A stretch of 64,000 nucleotides of DNA, from the NCBI RefSeq assembly GCF_900102215.1, contig NZ_FNBG01000008.1, forward strand, positions 1,554 to 65,553, read 5' to 3'. Made by a program: the position numbers and the translations under genes. Shown piece by piece: positions 39,725-50,667 of the stretch (position 1 is the first letter of the stretch; every line of letters starts with the position of its first letter). Below the pieces are notes generated by a model that saw nothing but the letters and a program-made list of their open reading frames with translations, did not search any database and had not been told where the DNA came from. This DNA is from Fontibacillus panacisegetis (GTDB lineage Bacteria > Bacillota > Bacilli > Paenibacillales > Paenibacillaceae).

Positions 39725-39806
39725 CCGCTAGGACCTACGTCATTCACTTCTCGAGGGAAAAATCTCTCGCAACATGTCCATGTCCTGAGTGAATCCTGGT
39801 TCCTAT
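39725..39806 (-). ncRNA. structured leader of speD (candidate regulatory RNA)
   Basis: In the roughly 140-base 5' UTR of speD, an outer stem TAGGA(A)CC/GGTCCTA encloses an asymmetric internal loop and a perfect ATTCACT/AGTGAAT stem, which in turn encloses ACAT/ATGT and CGAG.GA/TC.CTCG hairpins. This is a three-way-junction layout. No rho-independent terminator follows, so translational control or mRNA stability would be the likely mode if it is regulatory. Confidence 0.5.
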
Positions 39807-39825
39807 ATTCTTTTCAACGAGAATA

Positions 39826-39854
39826 AAAATAACATCTATCCATGACAAATGCAA
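39826..39854 (-). promoter_or_regulatory. sigma-A promoter of speD
   Basis: Minus strand -35 TTGCAT, 17-base spacer, -10 TATTTT. Confidence 0.6.
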
Positions 39855-39887
39855 CTCTTTTTTTAAAGCACACACATTATTGCCACA

Positions 39888-39914
39888 TAAAAAACTACCC
39901 TCATTAAGGGTAGT
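39888..39914 (-). terminator. terminator after the 195-aa gene
   Basis: Perfect 8-bp stem ACTACCCT/AGGGTAGT with a five-base loop and six T residues on the minus strand. Confidence 0.9.
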
Positions 39915-39976
39915 TTATACAATTCACATTATGCTGTCATTCTTCATATGGTGACAGGTAACTAGCTGCCCATTGT

Positions 39977-40564
39977 TCAGGCTTCGAGAACAAACAATCT
40001 CCGCGTATGCTGCCGAAGTTCATCGTCAATACCGCTTACTTTTGCATGATCATTCGTTACAAATCGTAAATCCAGCAATGCATTAATGCTTTTTTGGATC
40101 AAAGCTATTTCTTGCTCCACATCATTGCTACGGAAAATCCTTTGCAGTTCTCCTGCCGTATCCTTGAGTTCAAACACAAGCTTATAGGAATCACGAGAAT
40201 ATTCTACAATTTTACGAACACGGCCTTCTTGATAATAATACATCATCATGAATCCATTATAAATTCTTGTAACCATACCCGATCCCTTAAAAGCAGCGAA
40301 TAGAAGACGCATTACATTAGTTAGGTGGGGTTTTTCCAAGCGGAAAGACAACTCGCAGACATAATAACCGTCTTTGCGGTCAAAAGGCAGATGGACTTCA
40401 TCACCGCCGTCATCCTCCAGAACCACTTCATGGCCACCATTCTCCAGCACTTTTACCCGCTGTTGAACATGAGGATCATACACTTTGTGAACAAACTGAG
40501 ACATCTGAACTTCCGACAAACGCAAACTGGCATTAACATACTCTGTGGCTAACCGCTGAGCCAT
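39977..40564 (-). CDS. uncharacterised 195-aa protein
   Basis: I do not recognise this family. The protein is soluble, mixed alpha/beta, with no signal peptide, membrane segment or cysteine cluster. The centre has a hydrophobic region with FAAFKGSGMVTRIYNGFMMMYYYQEGRVRKIVEY, followed by LVFELKDTAGELQRIFRSNDVEQEIALIQKSINALLDLR, which looks like two helices. The N-terminal third contains an acidic loop (LEDDGGDE). It has its own ribosome site (TTGAGGAG), a probable -10 TATAAT about 50 bases upstream and a terminator, so it is expressed alone between engB and speD. No catalytic motif is evident. Confidence 0.75.
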   Translation of the reverse strand: MAQRLATEYVNASLRLSEVQMSQFVHKVYDPHVQQRVKVLENGGHEVVLEDDGGDEVHLPFDRKDGYYVCELSFRLEKPHLTNVMRLLFAAFKGSGMVTRIYNGFMMMYYYQEGRVRKIVEYSRDSYKLVFELKDTAGELQRIFRSNDVEQEIALIQKSINALLDLRFVTNDHAKVSGIDDELRQHTRRLFVLEA

Positions 40565-40739
40565 AAAAATCTCCTCAATTCTCTTTTAACAATCCTTTGT
40601 AAATAATTATACACTAGACCTCGAAGCATTTGCTCAGCGACCAAAACGTGAATTCCCGCCATATTTCAGAAAAAAATGGATTAAGACGTTTTTATCTGCA
40701 AAAATCCCCCTGCATACTCACTTTCCTACCGGAAGTTCT

Positions 40740-41366
40740 TTAAATCCCTTCTGTATCCATCGATTCGTGATAGTTTTCCGTTTCCCCTGTATGCTGCATT
40801 ATTTGGTTCCACAGCTCGTCCTTTCCGATCCCTTCCTCGGAAGAAAACATGACAAACGAATCCTGTGGCCGCATAACCAAAGCATCTTTAATAATTTTCA
40901 TATGCTTTTGCCAACGCGATTTAGGAATTTTATCCGCTTTGGTAGCTACTACGCATACGGGAAGATCGTAATGCTTCAGCCAATCATACATCAGCTCATC
41001 ATCCTTGGAAGGCGGATGGCGCAAATCGATAACAAGAAGAACAAGCTTTAACGTATCTCTTTCAAGCAAGTACTTCTCAATCATACTCCCCCACACTTGA
41101 CGTTGCGATTTGGATACCTTCGCATAACCATAACCCGGAAAATCGACGAAATACATGCTGTCGTTAATCCGGTAATAGTTCAAATGCTGTGTTTTACCCG
41201 GGGTTGAGCTTGTACGGGCTAAGTTTTTACGATTGATCATACGATTGATCAACGAAGATTTGCCCACGTTCGAACGCCCTGCCAGAGCAATCTCTGGCAA
41301 GGCATCGTCAGGGTATTGATCAGGGCCTACGGCGCTAATAATAAATTCTGCCTTTGTTACTTTCAT
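40740..41366 (-). CDS. engB: ribosome biogenesis GTP-binding protein YsxC/EngB
   Basis: GTPase (208 aa) needed for 50S assembly. P-loop GRSNVGKS at 30-37, switch [15 protein letters not shown]3 DFPGYGYA and G4 ATKADK are present. It is 15 bases after lonA, the Bacillus lonA-ysxC arrangement. Confidence 0.97.
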   Translation of the reverse strand: MKVTKAEFIISAVGPDQYPDDALPEIALAGRSNVGKSSLINRMINRKNLARTSSTPGKTQHLNYYRINDSMYFVDFPGYGYAKVSKSQRQVWGSMIEKYLLERDTLKLVLLVIDLRHPPSKDDELMYDWLKHYDLPVCVVATKADKIPKSRWQKHMKIIKDALVMRPQDSFVMFSSEEGIGKDELWNQIMQHTGETENYHESMDTEGI

Positions 41367-41381
41367 CGTTCCAAATCCTCT

Positions 41382-43718
41382 CTAATGCACCCCTGGTTGT
41401 TCCACAAGCGCATGCTCCAGCACCTGATCCATATGCGATACAGGTACAAAGACAACATCTTCTTTTACACTGTCCGGAATGTCACGCAAATCGCGCTCGT
41501 TGTCTTTTGGAAGCAGTATTTTTTTGTATCCCGCACGATGGGCTGCCAGAGATTTCTCCTTCAGCCCTCCAATTGGAAGAACACGTCCGCGCAAAGTAAT
41601 TTCTCCTGTCATAGCCACGTCCTTTGAAACATGACGCCCTGTCAGAGCAGAAATTAACGCAGTTGCAATCGTAATGCCAGCGGAAGGGCCGTCCTTTGGA
41701 ATAGCTCCCTCAGGAATGTGAATGTGAATGTCATTCTTCTCATGGAAATCGGCTGAAATTCCTAGCTCTTCCGCTTTGGAACGGGTATAGCTGAATGCCG
41801 CCTGAGCAGATTCCTTCATCACATCACCTAGCTTGCCCGTTAGAGTCAGCTTGCCCGCACCGGGAACTACCGTTACTTCAATGACAAGAGTCTCACCGCC
41901 GACCTCTGTCCAGGCAAGGCCTGTAACTGTACCGACCTGATCCTCTAATTCAGCTACTCCATGACGGTATTTTGGAATTCCTAAATAATCCTTAACATCC
42001 TCAGGGTTAATGATAATTTGTTCCTTGTCCTCAGACACAATCTTTCTAGCTGCCTTCCGGCACAATGCCGCTACCTGCTGCTCCAGATTACGAACACCCG
42101 ACTCACGTGTGTATTCACGAATTGTCCGCAAAATAGCATCATCCCCAATTTGAAGCTGTTCCTCTTGAAGTCCATGCTCCCGCTTCTGCTTAGGAAGTAA
42201 ATAACGAGTCGCAATTTGCAGCTTCTCAAGCTCCGTATAACCCGGGATATATAACATTTCCATACGATCCAGTAGTGGGCGCGGGATGTTATGCACCGCA
42301 TTTGCTGTCGTTACGAACATTACATTGGACAAGTCAAACGGCACTTCAATAAAGTGATCGCTAAATGTGTTATTTTGTTCTGGATCAAGAACCTCCAACA
42401 GAGCTGACGAAGGGTCGCCGCGGAAATCGGAAGCCATTTTGTCAATCTCATCAAGCAAAAATACCGGATTCAGCGTACCGGCTGTTTTCATTCCTTGGAT
42501 AATGCGTCCCGGCATTGCCCCAACGTAAGTACGCCGATGTCCACGAATTTCAGCCTCGTCACGAACACCGCCTAAGGAAATACGAACAAATTCTCTGCCA
42601 AGTGAGCGGGCGATTGAACGGGCAAGCGAGGTTTTACCTACACCCGGAGGCCCTACCAGACACAGAATTGGCCCTTTCAGCCTCTTAACCAGCTTTTGAA
42701 CAGCCAAATATTCAAGCACTCGCTCCTTCGGCTTATCAAGGCCATAATGATCCTCATTCAGCACTTGTTCCGCCTTAGCCAGGTCGAGATCATCTTCAGT
42801 TTTATTGTTCCATGGCAAGCTGAGCAGCCAATCAACATAATTGCGAATTACGCCGCCTTCCGCAGAGCTCGCAGGCATTTTTTCGAGTCGATCAATTTCT
42901 TTAAGCGTCTTCTCGCGTACTTTGTCAGGCAGACCTTTCTCTTCAAGCTGTGCACGAAGCTCTTCAACTTCACCTGCACGGCCTTCCTTTTCACCCAGTT
43001 CTTTTTGAATGGCTTTCATTTGCTCACGAAGGTAGTATTCTTTCTGCGTCTTCTCCATCTGTTTCTTGACACGTTGACTAATTTTGCGTTCAAGCTCAAG
43101 AACTTCACGCTCATTGTTCAAAATATCAAGCAGCTTTTCCAGACGCTTTCTGACATCAATCAGCTCCAGAATTTCCTGTTTATCCTTGATTTTGAGTGAT
43201 AGATGGCTCGTAATGACATCCGCAAGCCGTCCTGCCTCTTCGATATCAGATACCGCGGCCAGCGTCTCAGGGGTCACTTTCTTGGATAAATTGATATAGT
43301 GTTCAAATTGTGCAAGAACCGTACGCATAAGGGCGTCCACTTCAGGATCATCAGTTTCCTCTTCTGGACGTTCCTTCGCAATTACTTCGTAATATTCTTC
43401 ATTGTCCAAATACTCTACAATTTCGGCGCGTTCCATTCCTTCAACCAGCACTCTTATTGTACCGTTGGGAAGCTTCAGCATCTGGCGTACTTTCGCCACT
43501 GTACCGATCCGGAATATATCCTCTTGGGTCGGTTCTTCAATGTTCACCTCAGATTGAGAACACAGGAGAATTAAATTGTCGTCGACCATCGCTTTTTCCA
43601 GCGCTTTGACCGACTTTTCCCGACCTACATCCAGATGGAGCACCATACTTGGGTAGACGAGAAGGCCGCGCAAAGGCAATAAAGGAAAACGACGACCTTT
43701 GGATTTATGGGGTCCCAT
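41382..43718 (-). CDS. lonA: ATP-dependent Lon protease LonA
   Basis: Cytosolic AAA+ serine protease (778 aa). Domains in order: N-terminal LON substrate-binding domain (about 10-205), coiled coil (about 205-270), AAA+ module with [15 protein letters not shown] and FLLDEIDKM, and the protease domain with the Ser in [13 protein letters not shown] and the Lys in [21 protein letters not shown] start with GGAGGTG ten bases upstream. Co-transcribed with engB. Confidence 0.98.
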   Translation of the reverse strand: MGPHKSKGRRFPLLPLRGLLVYPSMVLHLDVGREKSVKALEKAMVDDNLILLCSQSEVNIEEPTQEDIFRIGTVAKVRQMLKLPNGTIRVLVEGMERAEIVEYLDNEEYYEVIAKERPEEETDDPEVDALMRTVLAQFEHYINLSKKVTPETLAAVSDIEEAGRLADVITSHLSLKIKDKQEILELIDVRKRLEKLLDILNNEREVLELERKISQRVKKQMEKTQKEYYLREQMKAIQKELGEKEGRAGEVEELRAQLEEKGLPDKVREKTLKEIDRLEKMPASSAEGGVIRNYVDWLLSLPWNNKTEDDLDLAKAEQVLNEDHYGLDKPKERVLEYLAVQKLVKRLKGPILCLVGPPGVGKTSLARSIARSLGREFVRISLGGVRDEAEIRGHRRTYVGAMPGRIIQGMKTAGTLNPVFLLDEIDKMASDFRGDPSSALLEVLDPEQNNTFSDHFIEVPFDLSNVMFVTTANAVHNIPRPLLDRMEMLYIPGYTELEKLQIATRYLLPKQKREHGLQEEQLQIGDDAILRTIREYTRESGVRNLEQQVAALCRKAARKIVSEDKEQIIINPEDVKDYLGIPKYRHGVAELEDQVGTVTGLAWTEVGGETLVIEVTVVPGAGKLTLTGKLGDVMKESAQAAFSYTRSKAEELGISADFHEKNDIHIHIPEGAIPKDGPSAGITIATALISALTGRHVSKDVAMTGEITLRGRVLPIGGLKEKSLAAHRAGYKKILLPKDNERDLRDIPDSVKEDVVFVPVSHMDQVLEHALVEQPGVH

Positions 43719-43825
43719 CGCTTTCGCACCTCCAGAAGTTCTCGGGTCAATATCATTCCTATTTTAGCAAATGTTACATGAAAACACCAACGAAGGGCGA
43801 CTGCATGATGACAGCCGCCCAATTG

Positions 43826-45556
43826 TTACATTACGTTATTGGTAGACGGTGATTCAGCATGGAGAAATGAGGTTGGGGCCGGAGTTGATGCTGGAGCCGG
43901 AGCAAACAGTTCCCCTCCCGGGGCCAGTCCGAAATTTTTCTCGGCTTCTGGACCAAATACATGCAGGAATACTTCGCTGACAGCTTCAACCGGAATAACA
44001 CGCAAACCATCCAGCCCTTCAAATAGTGTCTGCCAGTTATCCTTCGGAATAAGCACCGTCTTGGCTCCAGCCTGAAAAGCTGCTTCAACCTTAGCAACAA
44101 CACCACCAACCGGCTTCACTTTACCGTAGATGCCCAGCTCTCCAGTCATCGCAATCTGATGATCGACAGGCATGCGCTTTATCGCTGATGCAATCGCGGT
44201 AGCTATCGCCAGACCAGCCGAAGGACCATCAATCGGTGTTCCGCCAGGAAAATTAATATGCAGATCATATCCGGAAGGATCTAGTCCAATTCGCTTCAAC
44301 ACAGTGAGTACGTTCTCCACAGAACCCTTAGCCATGCTCTTGCGGCGCAGCGTCCGACTGCCTCCTCCAATTTCTTCTTCATCAACAACCCCGGTAATGT
44401 TGTACGTGCCTCTCCCAGGTTCTACCGGAACTGCAGTCGCCTCAATCTCCAGCAGAGTGCCCATGTTGGCTCCGTACACCGCAAGACCATTCACTACACC
44501 GATTTCCGGACCGGCTGGAATTTTGCGATCCGGACGCGGTGCTAGCTGACTGCTCGTTGCAACCCATTCAAGATCAGATGCCAGAAGATGGTCCCGTTTC
44601 TCGGTAAGCGCGAGTCCAGCTGCAAGCTGAACCATGTTGACTGCCTCCCGGCCATTGGTCGCGTATTTTTTAATGACTTCAACTGCCTCTGGACAAGGCT
44701 GAAATCCTATTCTTTTTACTGCATCCTCAGCGATTTGCGCAATTTCCTCTGGAAGAAGAGGACGGAAATATATTTCCATGCAGCGAGAGCGAAGCGCTGG
44801 CGGTATCTCTTGAGGTGAGCGGGTGGTGGCACCAACAAGTCTGAAGTCTGCTGGCAATCCATTTTGAAAAATATCATGAATATACGCCGGAGTTCCCAAG
44901 TCCTCCGAGTTGTAATAGGCGCTCTCAAGATATACTTTACGATCCTCCAGCACCTTAAGCAGTTTATTCATCTGCATCGAATGCAGTTCACCGATTTCGT
45001 CGATAAATAAAATTCCTCCATGCGCCTTGGTTACCGCCCCTGGCTTCGGCTGTGGAATTCCTGCAACACCCATAGCTCCTGCACCCTGATAGATTGGATC
45101 ATGCACCGAACCGATCAACGGGTCCGCAATGCCGCGCTCGTCAAATCTGGCAATCGTCGCATCAATTTCCATAAATTTTGCATCTCCCTTAAACGGGGAT
45201 ACCGGATTTTTCTTGGCCTCCTCCATCACTACACGCGCTGCCGCAGTCTTCCCTACTCCTGGTGGACCATAAATGATCACATGTTGCGGATTGGCACTGC
45301 AGAGCGCAGCTTTTAGAGCTCGAAGACCATCCTTCTGTCCAACGATGTCATTCATCGTAGACGGCCTTGTTCGCTCGGCCAGCGGTTTAGTCAATGACAC
45401 TGCTCTAAGCTTGCGCAGCTTTTCCATTTCTTTCCGCGATTCACGGTCCACTGCTGTCCTATTGCCTTTTTGACTACGCAATTGATTCCAGAAGTAAATA
45501 CCAATCACAACCGCAAAAAACATTTGAACTGACATCAGGATAATATTCAAATCCAT
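43826..45556 (-). CDS. lonB: ATP-dependent protease LonB
   Basis: Membrane-anchored Lon of sporulating Firmicutes (576 aa). An N-terminal transmembrane helix (IILMSVQMFFAVVIGIYFW, about 5-23) is followed by an AAA+ domain ([27 protein letters not shown]) and a protease domain (DGPSAGLAIATAIASA; Lys in GGVVAKVEAAFQAGAK). In Bacillus it is made in the forespore under sigma-F. The C-terminal tail is Ala/Pro-rich. I chose ATG 45556 with GGGGAGG nine bases upstream. It lies upstream of lonA, as in Bacillus. Confidence 0.95.
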   Translation of the reverse strand: MDLNIILMSVQMFFAVVIGIYFWNQLRSQKGNRTAVDRESRKEMEKLRKLRAVSLTKPLAERTRPSTMNDIVGQKDGLRALKAALCSANPQHVIIYGPPGVGKTAAARVVMEEAKKNPVSPFKGDAKFMEIDATIARFDERGIADPLIGSVHDPIYQGAGAMGVAGIPQPKPGAVTKAHGGILFIDEIGELHSMQMNKLLKVLEDRKVYLESAYYNSEDLGTPAYIHDIFQNGLPADFRLVGATTRSPQEIPPALRSRCMEIYFRPLLPEEIAQIAEDAVKRIGFQPCPEAVEVIKKYATNGREAVNMVQLAAGLALTEKRDHLLASDLEWVATSSQLAPRPDRKIPAGPEIGVVNGLAVYGANMGTLLEIEATAVPVEPGRGTYNITGVVDEEEIGGGSRTLRRKSMAKGSVENVLTVLKRIGLDPSGYDLHINFPGGTPIDGPSAGLAIATAIASAIKRMPVDHQIAMTGELGIYGKVKPVGGVVAKVEAAFQAGAKTVLIPKDNWQTLFEGLDGLRVIPVEAVSEVFLHVFGPEAEKNFGLAPGGELFAPAPASTPAPTSFLHAESPSTNNVM

Positions 45557-45689
45557 ATGACTGAACCTCCCCATTTTAATGACAATTAGAACCAGCTCTT
45601 TAACTGATACTTGGTAGTATAGCCTTTTCAATCCATCATAAAACGGGGTAATTAACAAAAGTATGCTGAACAATGGTGCATAAAGCTGC

Positions 45690-45729
45690 CAAAAGAAAAA
45701 CCGCAGGCTGCTTAATGCAGCTTACGGCT
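45690..45729 (-). terminator. terminator after ispG
   Basis: Minus-strand stem with GCTGC/GCAGC and an outer AGCCG/CGGTT part, followed by TTTTTCTTTT. Confidence 0.78.
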
Positions 45730-45769
45730 ATTTAAAGCGAAACTATTATCTAGCAAAATGTAATTATGA

Positions 45770-46894
45770 TTACGCTTGTGCATGATGCCCACGGTGTTCT
45801 TTTCGGCCTGGAATTTCACCCGTCTCTTCATACACCTTAACAATGTGGTCGATTTCTTTTTTGAGCTCATTCAATAGCTCTGCTTCAGGAACTTTACGGA
45901 TCATCTCTCCATAACGGAACAGAAGTCCCTCCCCACGTGCACCGGCGATACCGATATCTGCCTCACGCGCCTCACCTGGGCCATTAACTGCACAACCAAG
46001 CACCGACACCTTAATGGGTACCTTCAGGTTCGAGATGTACTCCTCTACTTCATTAGCGATGGAAAACAAGTCGATATCAAGGCGCCCGCAGGTTGGGCAA
46101 GATACAAGAGTGGCCGCATTCGTAATAAGTCCAAATGTCTTCAGCAGCTCCCGAGCCACTTTCACTTCTTCAACCGGATCTGCACTAAGCGAGATACGCA
46201 GGGTTGAGCCGATACCCATAGAGAGAAGTGCACCAATACCCGCAGCGCTCTTCACCGTGCCTGTAAACAATGTACCTGCTTCTGTAATCCCTAAATGAAG
46301 TGGGTATGGGATAACTTCGGCCGCTTTTTTGTAAGCAGCAATTGCCATAGGCACATCCGAAGCTTTTAATGACACAATGATATCGTGAAAATCCAGCTCC
46401 TCCAAAATCCCGATATGGAACAGAGCACTTTCTACCATAGCTTCTGGGGTTGGATAACCATATTTCTCAAGAAGATGGTTCTCGAGCGAACCGGCATTTA
46501 CGCCGATCCGAATCGGAATGCCACGCTCTTTGCATGCTTTAACTACGGCTTCCACTTTTTCCCTTCGGCCTATATTACCCGGATTGATCCGCACTTTATC
46601 AATGCCATTCTCAATCGCAAGCAGAGCCAATTTGTAATTAAAATGAATATCAGCTACAAGTGGAATATGAATTTGTTTCTTGATCTCTTTGATCGCCGCA
46701 GCCGCCTCTTCATTGTTCACCGTCACACGCACCAATTGGCAGCCTGCTTCTTCTAAACGAAGAATCTCGGCGACAGTAGCGGCTACATCAGCCGTTTTTG
46801 TTGTACACATGCTCTGAATGATCACTTCGTTACTGCCGCCGATCGTCAGATTACCGACCCTCACTGGCCGCGTATCTTGTCTCAAGAATGTCAT
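45770..46894 (-). CDS. ispG: 4-hydroxy-3-methylbut-2-en-1-yl diphosphate synthase
   Basis: Iron-sulfur enzyme (374 aa, GcpE) of the non-mevalonate isoprenoid pathway. A TIM-barrel N-terminal part ([25 protein letters not shown]) is followed by the [4Fe-4S] domain with SCPTCGR and [10 protein letters not shown] cysteines. The C-terminal His-rich tail ([10 protein letters not shown]) is a minor oddity. Lies alone between clpX and lonB. Confidence 0.97.
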   Translation of the reverse strand: MTFLRQDTRPVRVGNLTIGGSNEVIIQSMCTTKTADVAATVAEILRLEEAGCQLVRVTVNNEEAAAAIKEIKKQIHIPLVADIHFNYKLALLAIENGIDKVRINPGNIGRREKVEAVVKACKERGIPIRIGVNAGSLENHLLEKYGYPTPEAMVESALFHIGILEELDFHDIIVSLKASDVPMAIAAYKKAAEVIPYPLHLGITEAGTLFTGTVKSAAGIGALLSMGIGSTLRISLSADPVEEVKVARELLKTFGLITNAATLVSCPTCGRLDIDLFSIANEVEEYISNLKVPIKVSVLGCAVNGPGEAREADIGIAGARGEGLLFRYGEMIRKVPEAELLNELKKEIDHIVKVYEETGEIPGRKEHRGHHAQA

Positions 46895-47022
46895 ATCAGG
46901 TCTCTCCTAATAACGCCAAAGCTCCACCCCCACATACGGAATCACACAACTTCTGCGTCCCGTTAAGCAAAGGTGGAGAATTTGACATCTATTTTGTCGC
47001 GTTGCTTGTCACTTATGACCTC

Positions 47023-48279
47023 TTACGCGCTCTCTTCTTGCTTCTTGCTCTTTGTCGTTTCGAGCTCCGGCAGCGTCTTTTCCTGAACGACCTTTTCCGT
47101 AATAACACAGTCGGAAATGTCATCACGGGAAGGAACCTCGTACATCACATCCAGCATAATACTTTCAATGATAGCCCGCAGTCCGCGCGCACCTGTGTTG
47201 CGTTTGATCGCTTCACTTGCAATGGCTTCAAGAGCTTTCGGTTCGAATTGCAGGTTCACATTATCCAGTTCCAACATCTTCTGATATTGTTTAACCAGAG
47301 CATTCTTAGGTTCGGACAAAATACGAACGAGCGACTTTTCATCCAGCGGCTCCAAAGTAGAGATCACTGGCAAGCGACCTACAAATTCAGGAATCAGGCC
47401 GAACTTAAGCAAGTCCTCTGGAAGTACCATAGACAAGTATTCGCCTGGCTTCAATTCCTTTTGTCCATCGTTAGCCGTGTTAAAACCGATTACTTTCTTA
47501 CCGATCCGACGCTTGATCATTTGCTCAAGTCCGTCAAACGCACCGCCGCAAATAAACAGAATATTCGTTGTATCAATTTGAATAAATTCTTGATGAGGGT
47601 GTTTACGTCCACCTTGTGGCGGTACTGAGGCAACTGTACCTTCAAGAATTTTCAATAGAGCCTGCTGAACGCCTTCACCGGATACATCGCGTGTAATGGA
47701 TGGATTCTCGGATTTACGAGCTACCTTGTCAATCTCGTCGATGTAAATAATGCCGCGCTCAGCTTTTTCAACATCATAATCGGCAGCCTGAATCAGCTTC
47801 AGCAAAATATTCTCAACATCTTCCCCGACATAACCCGCCTCTGTAAGCGATGTTGCGTCAGCGATAGCAAAGGGTACATTCAAAATTTTGGCCATTGTTT
47901 GTGCCAGCAAAGTTTTACCTGAACCCGTAGGCCCTAACAGCAAAATGTTACTTTTCTGCAGCTCAACATCCTCGATTTTGCTCTGCGTATTCACCCGTTT
48001 GTAATGGTTATATACGGCTACGGATAGTGATTTTTTTGCAAAATCCTGTCCGATAACATATTGATCCAGAATATCGCGGATTTCTTTTGGCTTAGGAATT
48101 TCTTTCAGATCAAACTCTTCCTCATGCCCGAGTTCCTCTTCCACAATCTCTGTGCATAGTTCAATACATTCATCGCATATATAAACGCCGGGACCGGCAA
48201 CAAGCTTACGAACCTGTTCCTGCGACTTGCCGCAGAATGAGCATTTTAATTGTCCTTTTTCGTCGTTAAACTTAAACAT
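47023..48279 (-). CDS. clpX: ATP-dependent Clp protease ATP-binding subunit ClpX
   Basis: AAA+ unfoldase (418 aa) partnering ClpP. The N-terminal C4 zinc finger ([13 protein letters not shown]...CDECIELC), Walker [13 protein letters not shown], Walker [10 protein letters not shown] and the ClpP-docking IGF-type loop ([13 protein letters not shown]) are present. It follows clpP by 15 bases. Confidence 0.98.
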   Translation of the reverse strand: MFKFNDEKGQLKCSFCGKSQEQVRKLVAGPGVYICDECIELCTEIVEEELGHEEEFDLKEIPKPKEIRDILDQYVIGQDFAKKSLSVAVYNHYKRVNTQSKIEDVELQKSNILLLGPTGSGKTLLAQTMAKILNVPFAIADATSLTEAGYVGEDVENILLKLIQAADYDVEKAERGIIYIDEIDKVARKSENPSITRDVSGEGVQQALLKILEGTVASVPPQGGRKHPHQEFIQIDTTNILFICGGAFDGLEQMIKRRIGKKVIGFNTANDGQKELKPGEYLSMVLPEDLLKFGLIPEFVGRLPVISTLEPLDEKSLVRILSEPKNALVKQYQKMLELDNVNLQFEPKALEAIASEAIKRNTGARGLRAIIESIMLDVMYEVPSRDDISDCVITEKVVQEKTLPELETTKSKKQEESA

Positions 48280-48294
48280 ATATACACCCCTTTA

Positions 48295-48882
48295 TCATTT
48301 AATGGGCTTACTGATTACCTGGTCTATAAGACCATAGTCTTTAGCCTCTTCCGCGCTCATGAAGAAGTCGCGGTCCGTATCACGCTGAATTTTATCAAGG
48401 GGTTGACCCGTCCGATCCACATAAATCTGATTCAGTTTTTCCCTTGTCTTGATAATCCAGTCGGCATGGATTTTAATATCCGTCGCCTGGCCTTGAATAC
48501 CTCCCAGCGGCTGGTGAATCATAACCTCACTGTTAGGCAATGCAAAACGCTTGCCAGGCGCTCCTGCAGTCAGCAAAAGAGACCCCATGCTGGCAGCCAT
48601 CCCTACGCAAATGGTAGATACGTCAGGCTTGATGTATTGCATAGTATCATATATACCCATCCCTGCAGTCACAGAACCACCAGGAGAATTGATATACAAA
48701 TGAATATCCTTCTCCGGATCTTCTGCTGCCAGGAACAATAGTTGGGCTATCACGAGATTGGCTACATCATCGTCAATCGCGTTACTGAGAAAAATGATAC
48801 GATCCTTGAGCAGTCTTGAATAAATATCGTAAGACCGTTCTCCTCGGTTTGTTTGTTCTACGACCATAGGTATCAGACTCAT
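48295..48882 (-). CDS. clpP: ATP-dependent Clp protease proteolytic subunit ClpP
   Basis: Serine peptidase (195 aa). Catalytic triad S98 (GMAASMGS), H123 (MIHQPLGG) and D172 are at canonical positions. Here clpP and clpX are adjacent, unlike Bacillus subtilis, where clpP is separate; tig-clpP-clpX is the arrangement of many other bacteria. No convincing CtsR box lies in its upstream region. Confidence 0.98.
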   Translation of the reverse strand: MSLIPMVVEQTNRGERSYDIYSRLLKDRIIFLSNAIDDDVANLVIAQLLFLAAEDPEKDIHLYINSPGGSVTAGMGIYDTMQYIKPDVSTICVGMAASMGSLLLTAGAPGKRFALPNSEVMIHQPLGGIQGQATDIKIHADWIIKTREKLNQIYVDRTGQPLDKIQRDTDRDFFMSAEEAKDYGLIDQVISKPIK

Positions 48883-48929
48883 GTGACCAACCTCTTTTCC
48901 TTTTCAATTAACCTGCACTTACAGATTCC

Positions 48930-48958
48930 ATTCTATCACGTTTAAAAACGCATGTCAT
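48930..48958 (-). promoter_or_regulatory. candidate promoter of clpP-clpX
   Basis: Minus strand -35 ATGACA, 17-base spacer, -10 TAGAAT, about 50 bases before the clpP start. Confidence 0.5.
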
Positions 48959-49052
48959 TTTTCACACTATACAGTCTATGACCTTCGAAATACAATATAT
49001 ACCCCATCACTCTCCAAGGATAATATGGAAAAAATTGTATATGTAAAAGGTG

Positions 49053-49087
49053 AAAAATTAAGACACGCATTAGTATACGTGCCTTAA
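49053..49087 (-). terminator. terminator after tig
   Basis: Minus-strand TTAAGGCACG/CGTGTCTTAA stem with a ten-base loop, then five T residues. Confidence 0.82.
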
Positions 49088-49161
49088 CATTAACTTGATT
49101 TATGTGTCAACTCGATGTCAGTTGAAGACATGTATTGTATGACTAAAAATCAATCATTCGA

Positions 49162-50550
49162 TTATTCTTCAGTTGCTTCTTCAGCTTCCTCTGTTGATTC
49201 AGCTTTAGTTGCCTTTTTTGTCGCTTTTTTAGCGGATTTTGCTGAAGCTTCTTCCTGGGCAGCAACTTCCTTGCTATTTTCAACGAGGAATTGAACTGTT
49301 TTACGAAGAGTCACATCTTCATTCAAGCTACCGAGCGAACCGTTAGCTGCAAGAATGTTGTGAATTTCATCTGTAGTACGCTTGTAGGCACTCGCCATAT
49401 CTTCGAGTTCCTTGTTGATTTCCTCTTCAGTAGCTTCGATTTTCTCAGCCTTGGCTACTTGTTCAAGAACAAGGTTGTTACGAACGCGTTTTGTAGCGTC
49501 ATCCTTCATTTGTCCTTTCAGATCATCAACAGTTTGACCGGAGAAGGAAAGGAACATATCAAGGTTCATCCCTTGGGAACGAAGACGGTTGTCGAAGTCG
49601 CGAACCATGTTTTGAACTTCGCCCTCTACCATAGCTTCAGGGATTTCAACTTCAGCGTTCTCGCCTACTTTGTCGACAACAGCTGCTTCTTTAGCTCCTT
49701 TAGCTTCTTGTTCCTTACGGGATGCCAATTGTTTCTTCAAATCTTCTTTATATTCATCCAATGTATCGAACTCACTTACATCTTTAGCGAATTCATCATC
49801 AAGTGCAGGAAGCTCTTTACGTTTGATTTCATGAACTTTCACATTGAAAACGGCTTCTTTGCCAGCCAAGTCTTCAGCATGATACGTTTCTGGGAAAGTT
49901 ACAGTTACGTCCTTGAAGTCACCCGTTGCAAGACCAACTACTTGCTCTTCAAAACCAGGGATGAACGAACCGCTGCCAAGCTCCAGAGAGTAACGTTCTG
50001 CTTTACCGCCTTCAAACGCAACACCATCAACGGAGCCATCAAAATCGATAACTACAGTGTCACCATTCTTAGCTGCTTCATCGTCAATTACAACGAGTTC
50101 AGCATGGCGTTGTTGCAGACGTTCGAGCTCTTCGCTCAACTCTTCTTCGCTTACTTCAACGTTTACTGCAGGAACTTCGATTCCTTTGTAGTCTCCAAGA
50201 GTAACTTCTGGTTTAACAGTTACTTTAGCCTTGAATTTGAACACCTGTCCTTTTTCGAATTGCTCTACGTCAATTTCAGGACGATCCACTGGGAAAATCT
50301 CAGTATGATTAATAGCCTCTGAGTATACCTCTGGAAGCAGAATATCGATAGCGTCCTGATATAAGCTCTCCACGCCAAAACGAGATTCAAAAATACTCCG
50401 AGGTACTTTACCTTTACGGAATCCTGGTACGTTAACTTTCTTTACTACTTTTTGAAAAGCTTTATCCAGTGCAACAGATACACGATCTGCTTCCACTTCA
50501 ACCTCGAGTACGCCGAGGTTCTTCTCTATTTTTTCCCAAGTTGCTTTCAT
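49162..50550 (-). CDS. tig: trigger factor
   Basis: Ribosome-bound chaperone and peptidyl-prolyl isomerase (462 aa). The N-terminal ribosome-binding loop contains VPGFRKGKVPRSIFE (about 40-54); an FKBP-type PPIase domain (about 160-245, GDTVVIDFDGSVDG) and a helical C-terminal domain follow. A Lys/Glu/Ala-rich tail (about 430-462) extends beyond the usual end. Precedes clpP-clpX. Confidence 0.97.
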   Translation of the reverse strand: MKATWEKIEKNLGVLEVEVEADRVSVALDKAFQKVVKKVNVPGFRKGKVPRSIFESRFGVESLYQDAIDILLPEVYSEAINHTEIFPVDRPEIDVEQFEKGQVFKFKAKVTVKPEVTLGDYKGIEVPAVNVEVSEEELSEELERLQQRHAELVVIDDEAAKNGDTVVIDFDGSVDGVAFEGGKAERYSLELGSGSFIPGFEEQVVGLATGDFKDVTVTFPETYHAEDLAGKEAVFNVKVHEIKRKELPALDDEFAKDVSEFDTLDEYKEDLKKQLASRKEQEAKGAKEAAVVDKVGENAEVEIPEAMVEGEVQNMVRDFDNRLRSQGMNLDMFLSFSGQTVDDLKGQMKDDATKRVRNNLVLEQVAKAEKIEATEEEINKELEDMASAYKRTTDEIHNILAANGSLGSLNEDVTLRKTVQFLVENSKEVAAQEEASAKSAKKATKKATKAESTEEAEEATEE

Positions 50551-50667
50551 TTTATGCTTTCCCCTCCAAATTTCACTATACTTAAAATACTGAAACCAAA
50601 TCGCGATAAAGCAGCTATCCGGGTTCCAGTATAGCTGTCCTTAGTCCACGTTCAGAATAACCATTAT

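Noticed and set aside
43780..43825. Terminator between lonB and lonA
   Set aside because: A GGGCG.CTG/CAG.CGCCC hairpin exists but lacks a following T tract.
46900..47022. Long inverted repeat CTCCACC...GGTGGAG between clpX and ispG as terminator
   Set aside because: Loop is about 50 bases and no T run follows on either strand; left without a call.
48900..49030. CtsR operator before clpP
   Set aside because: Only a partial AGGTCA match is present; the tandem heptanucleotide is not seen.
49291..50322. 343-aa open frame on the plus strand antisense to tig
   Set aside because: It is a shadow of the tig coding frame; composition is low-complexity (Phe/Ser/Cys rich), with no ribosome site and no recognisable domain.
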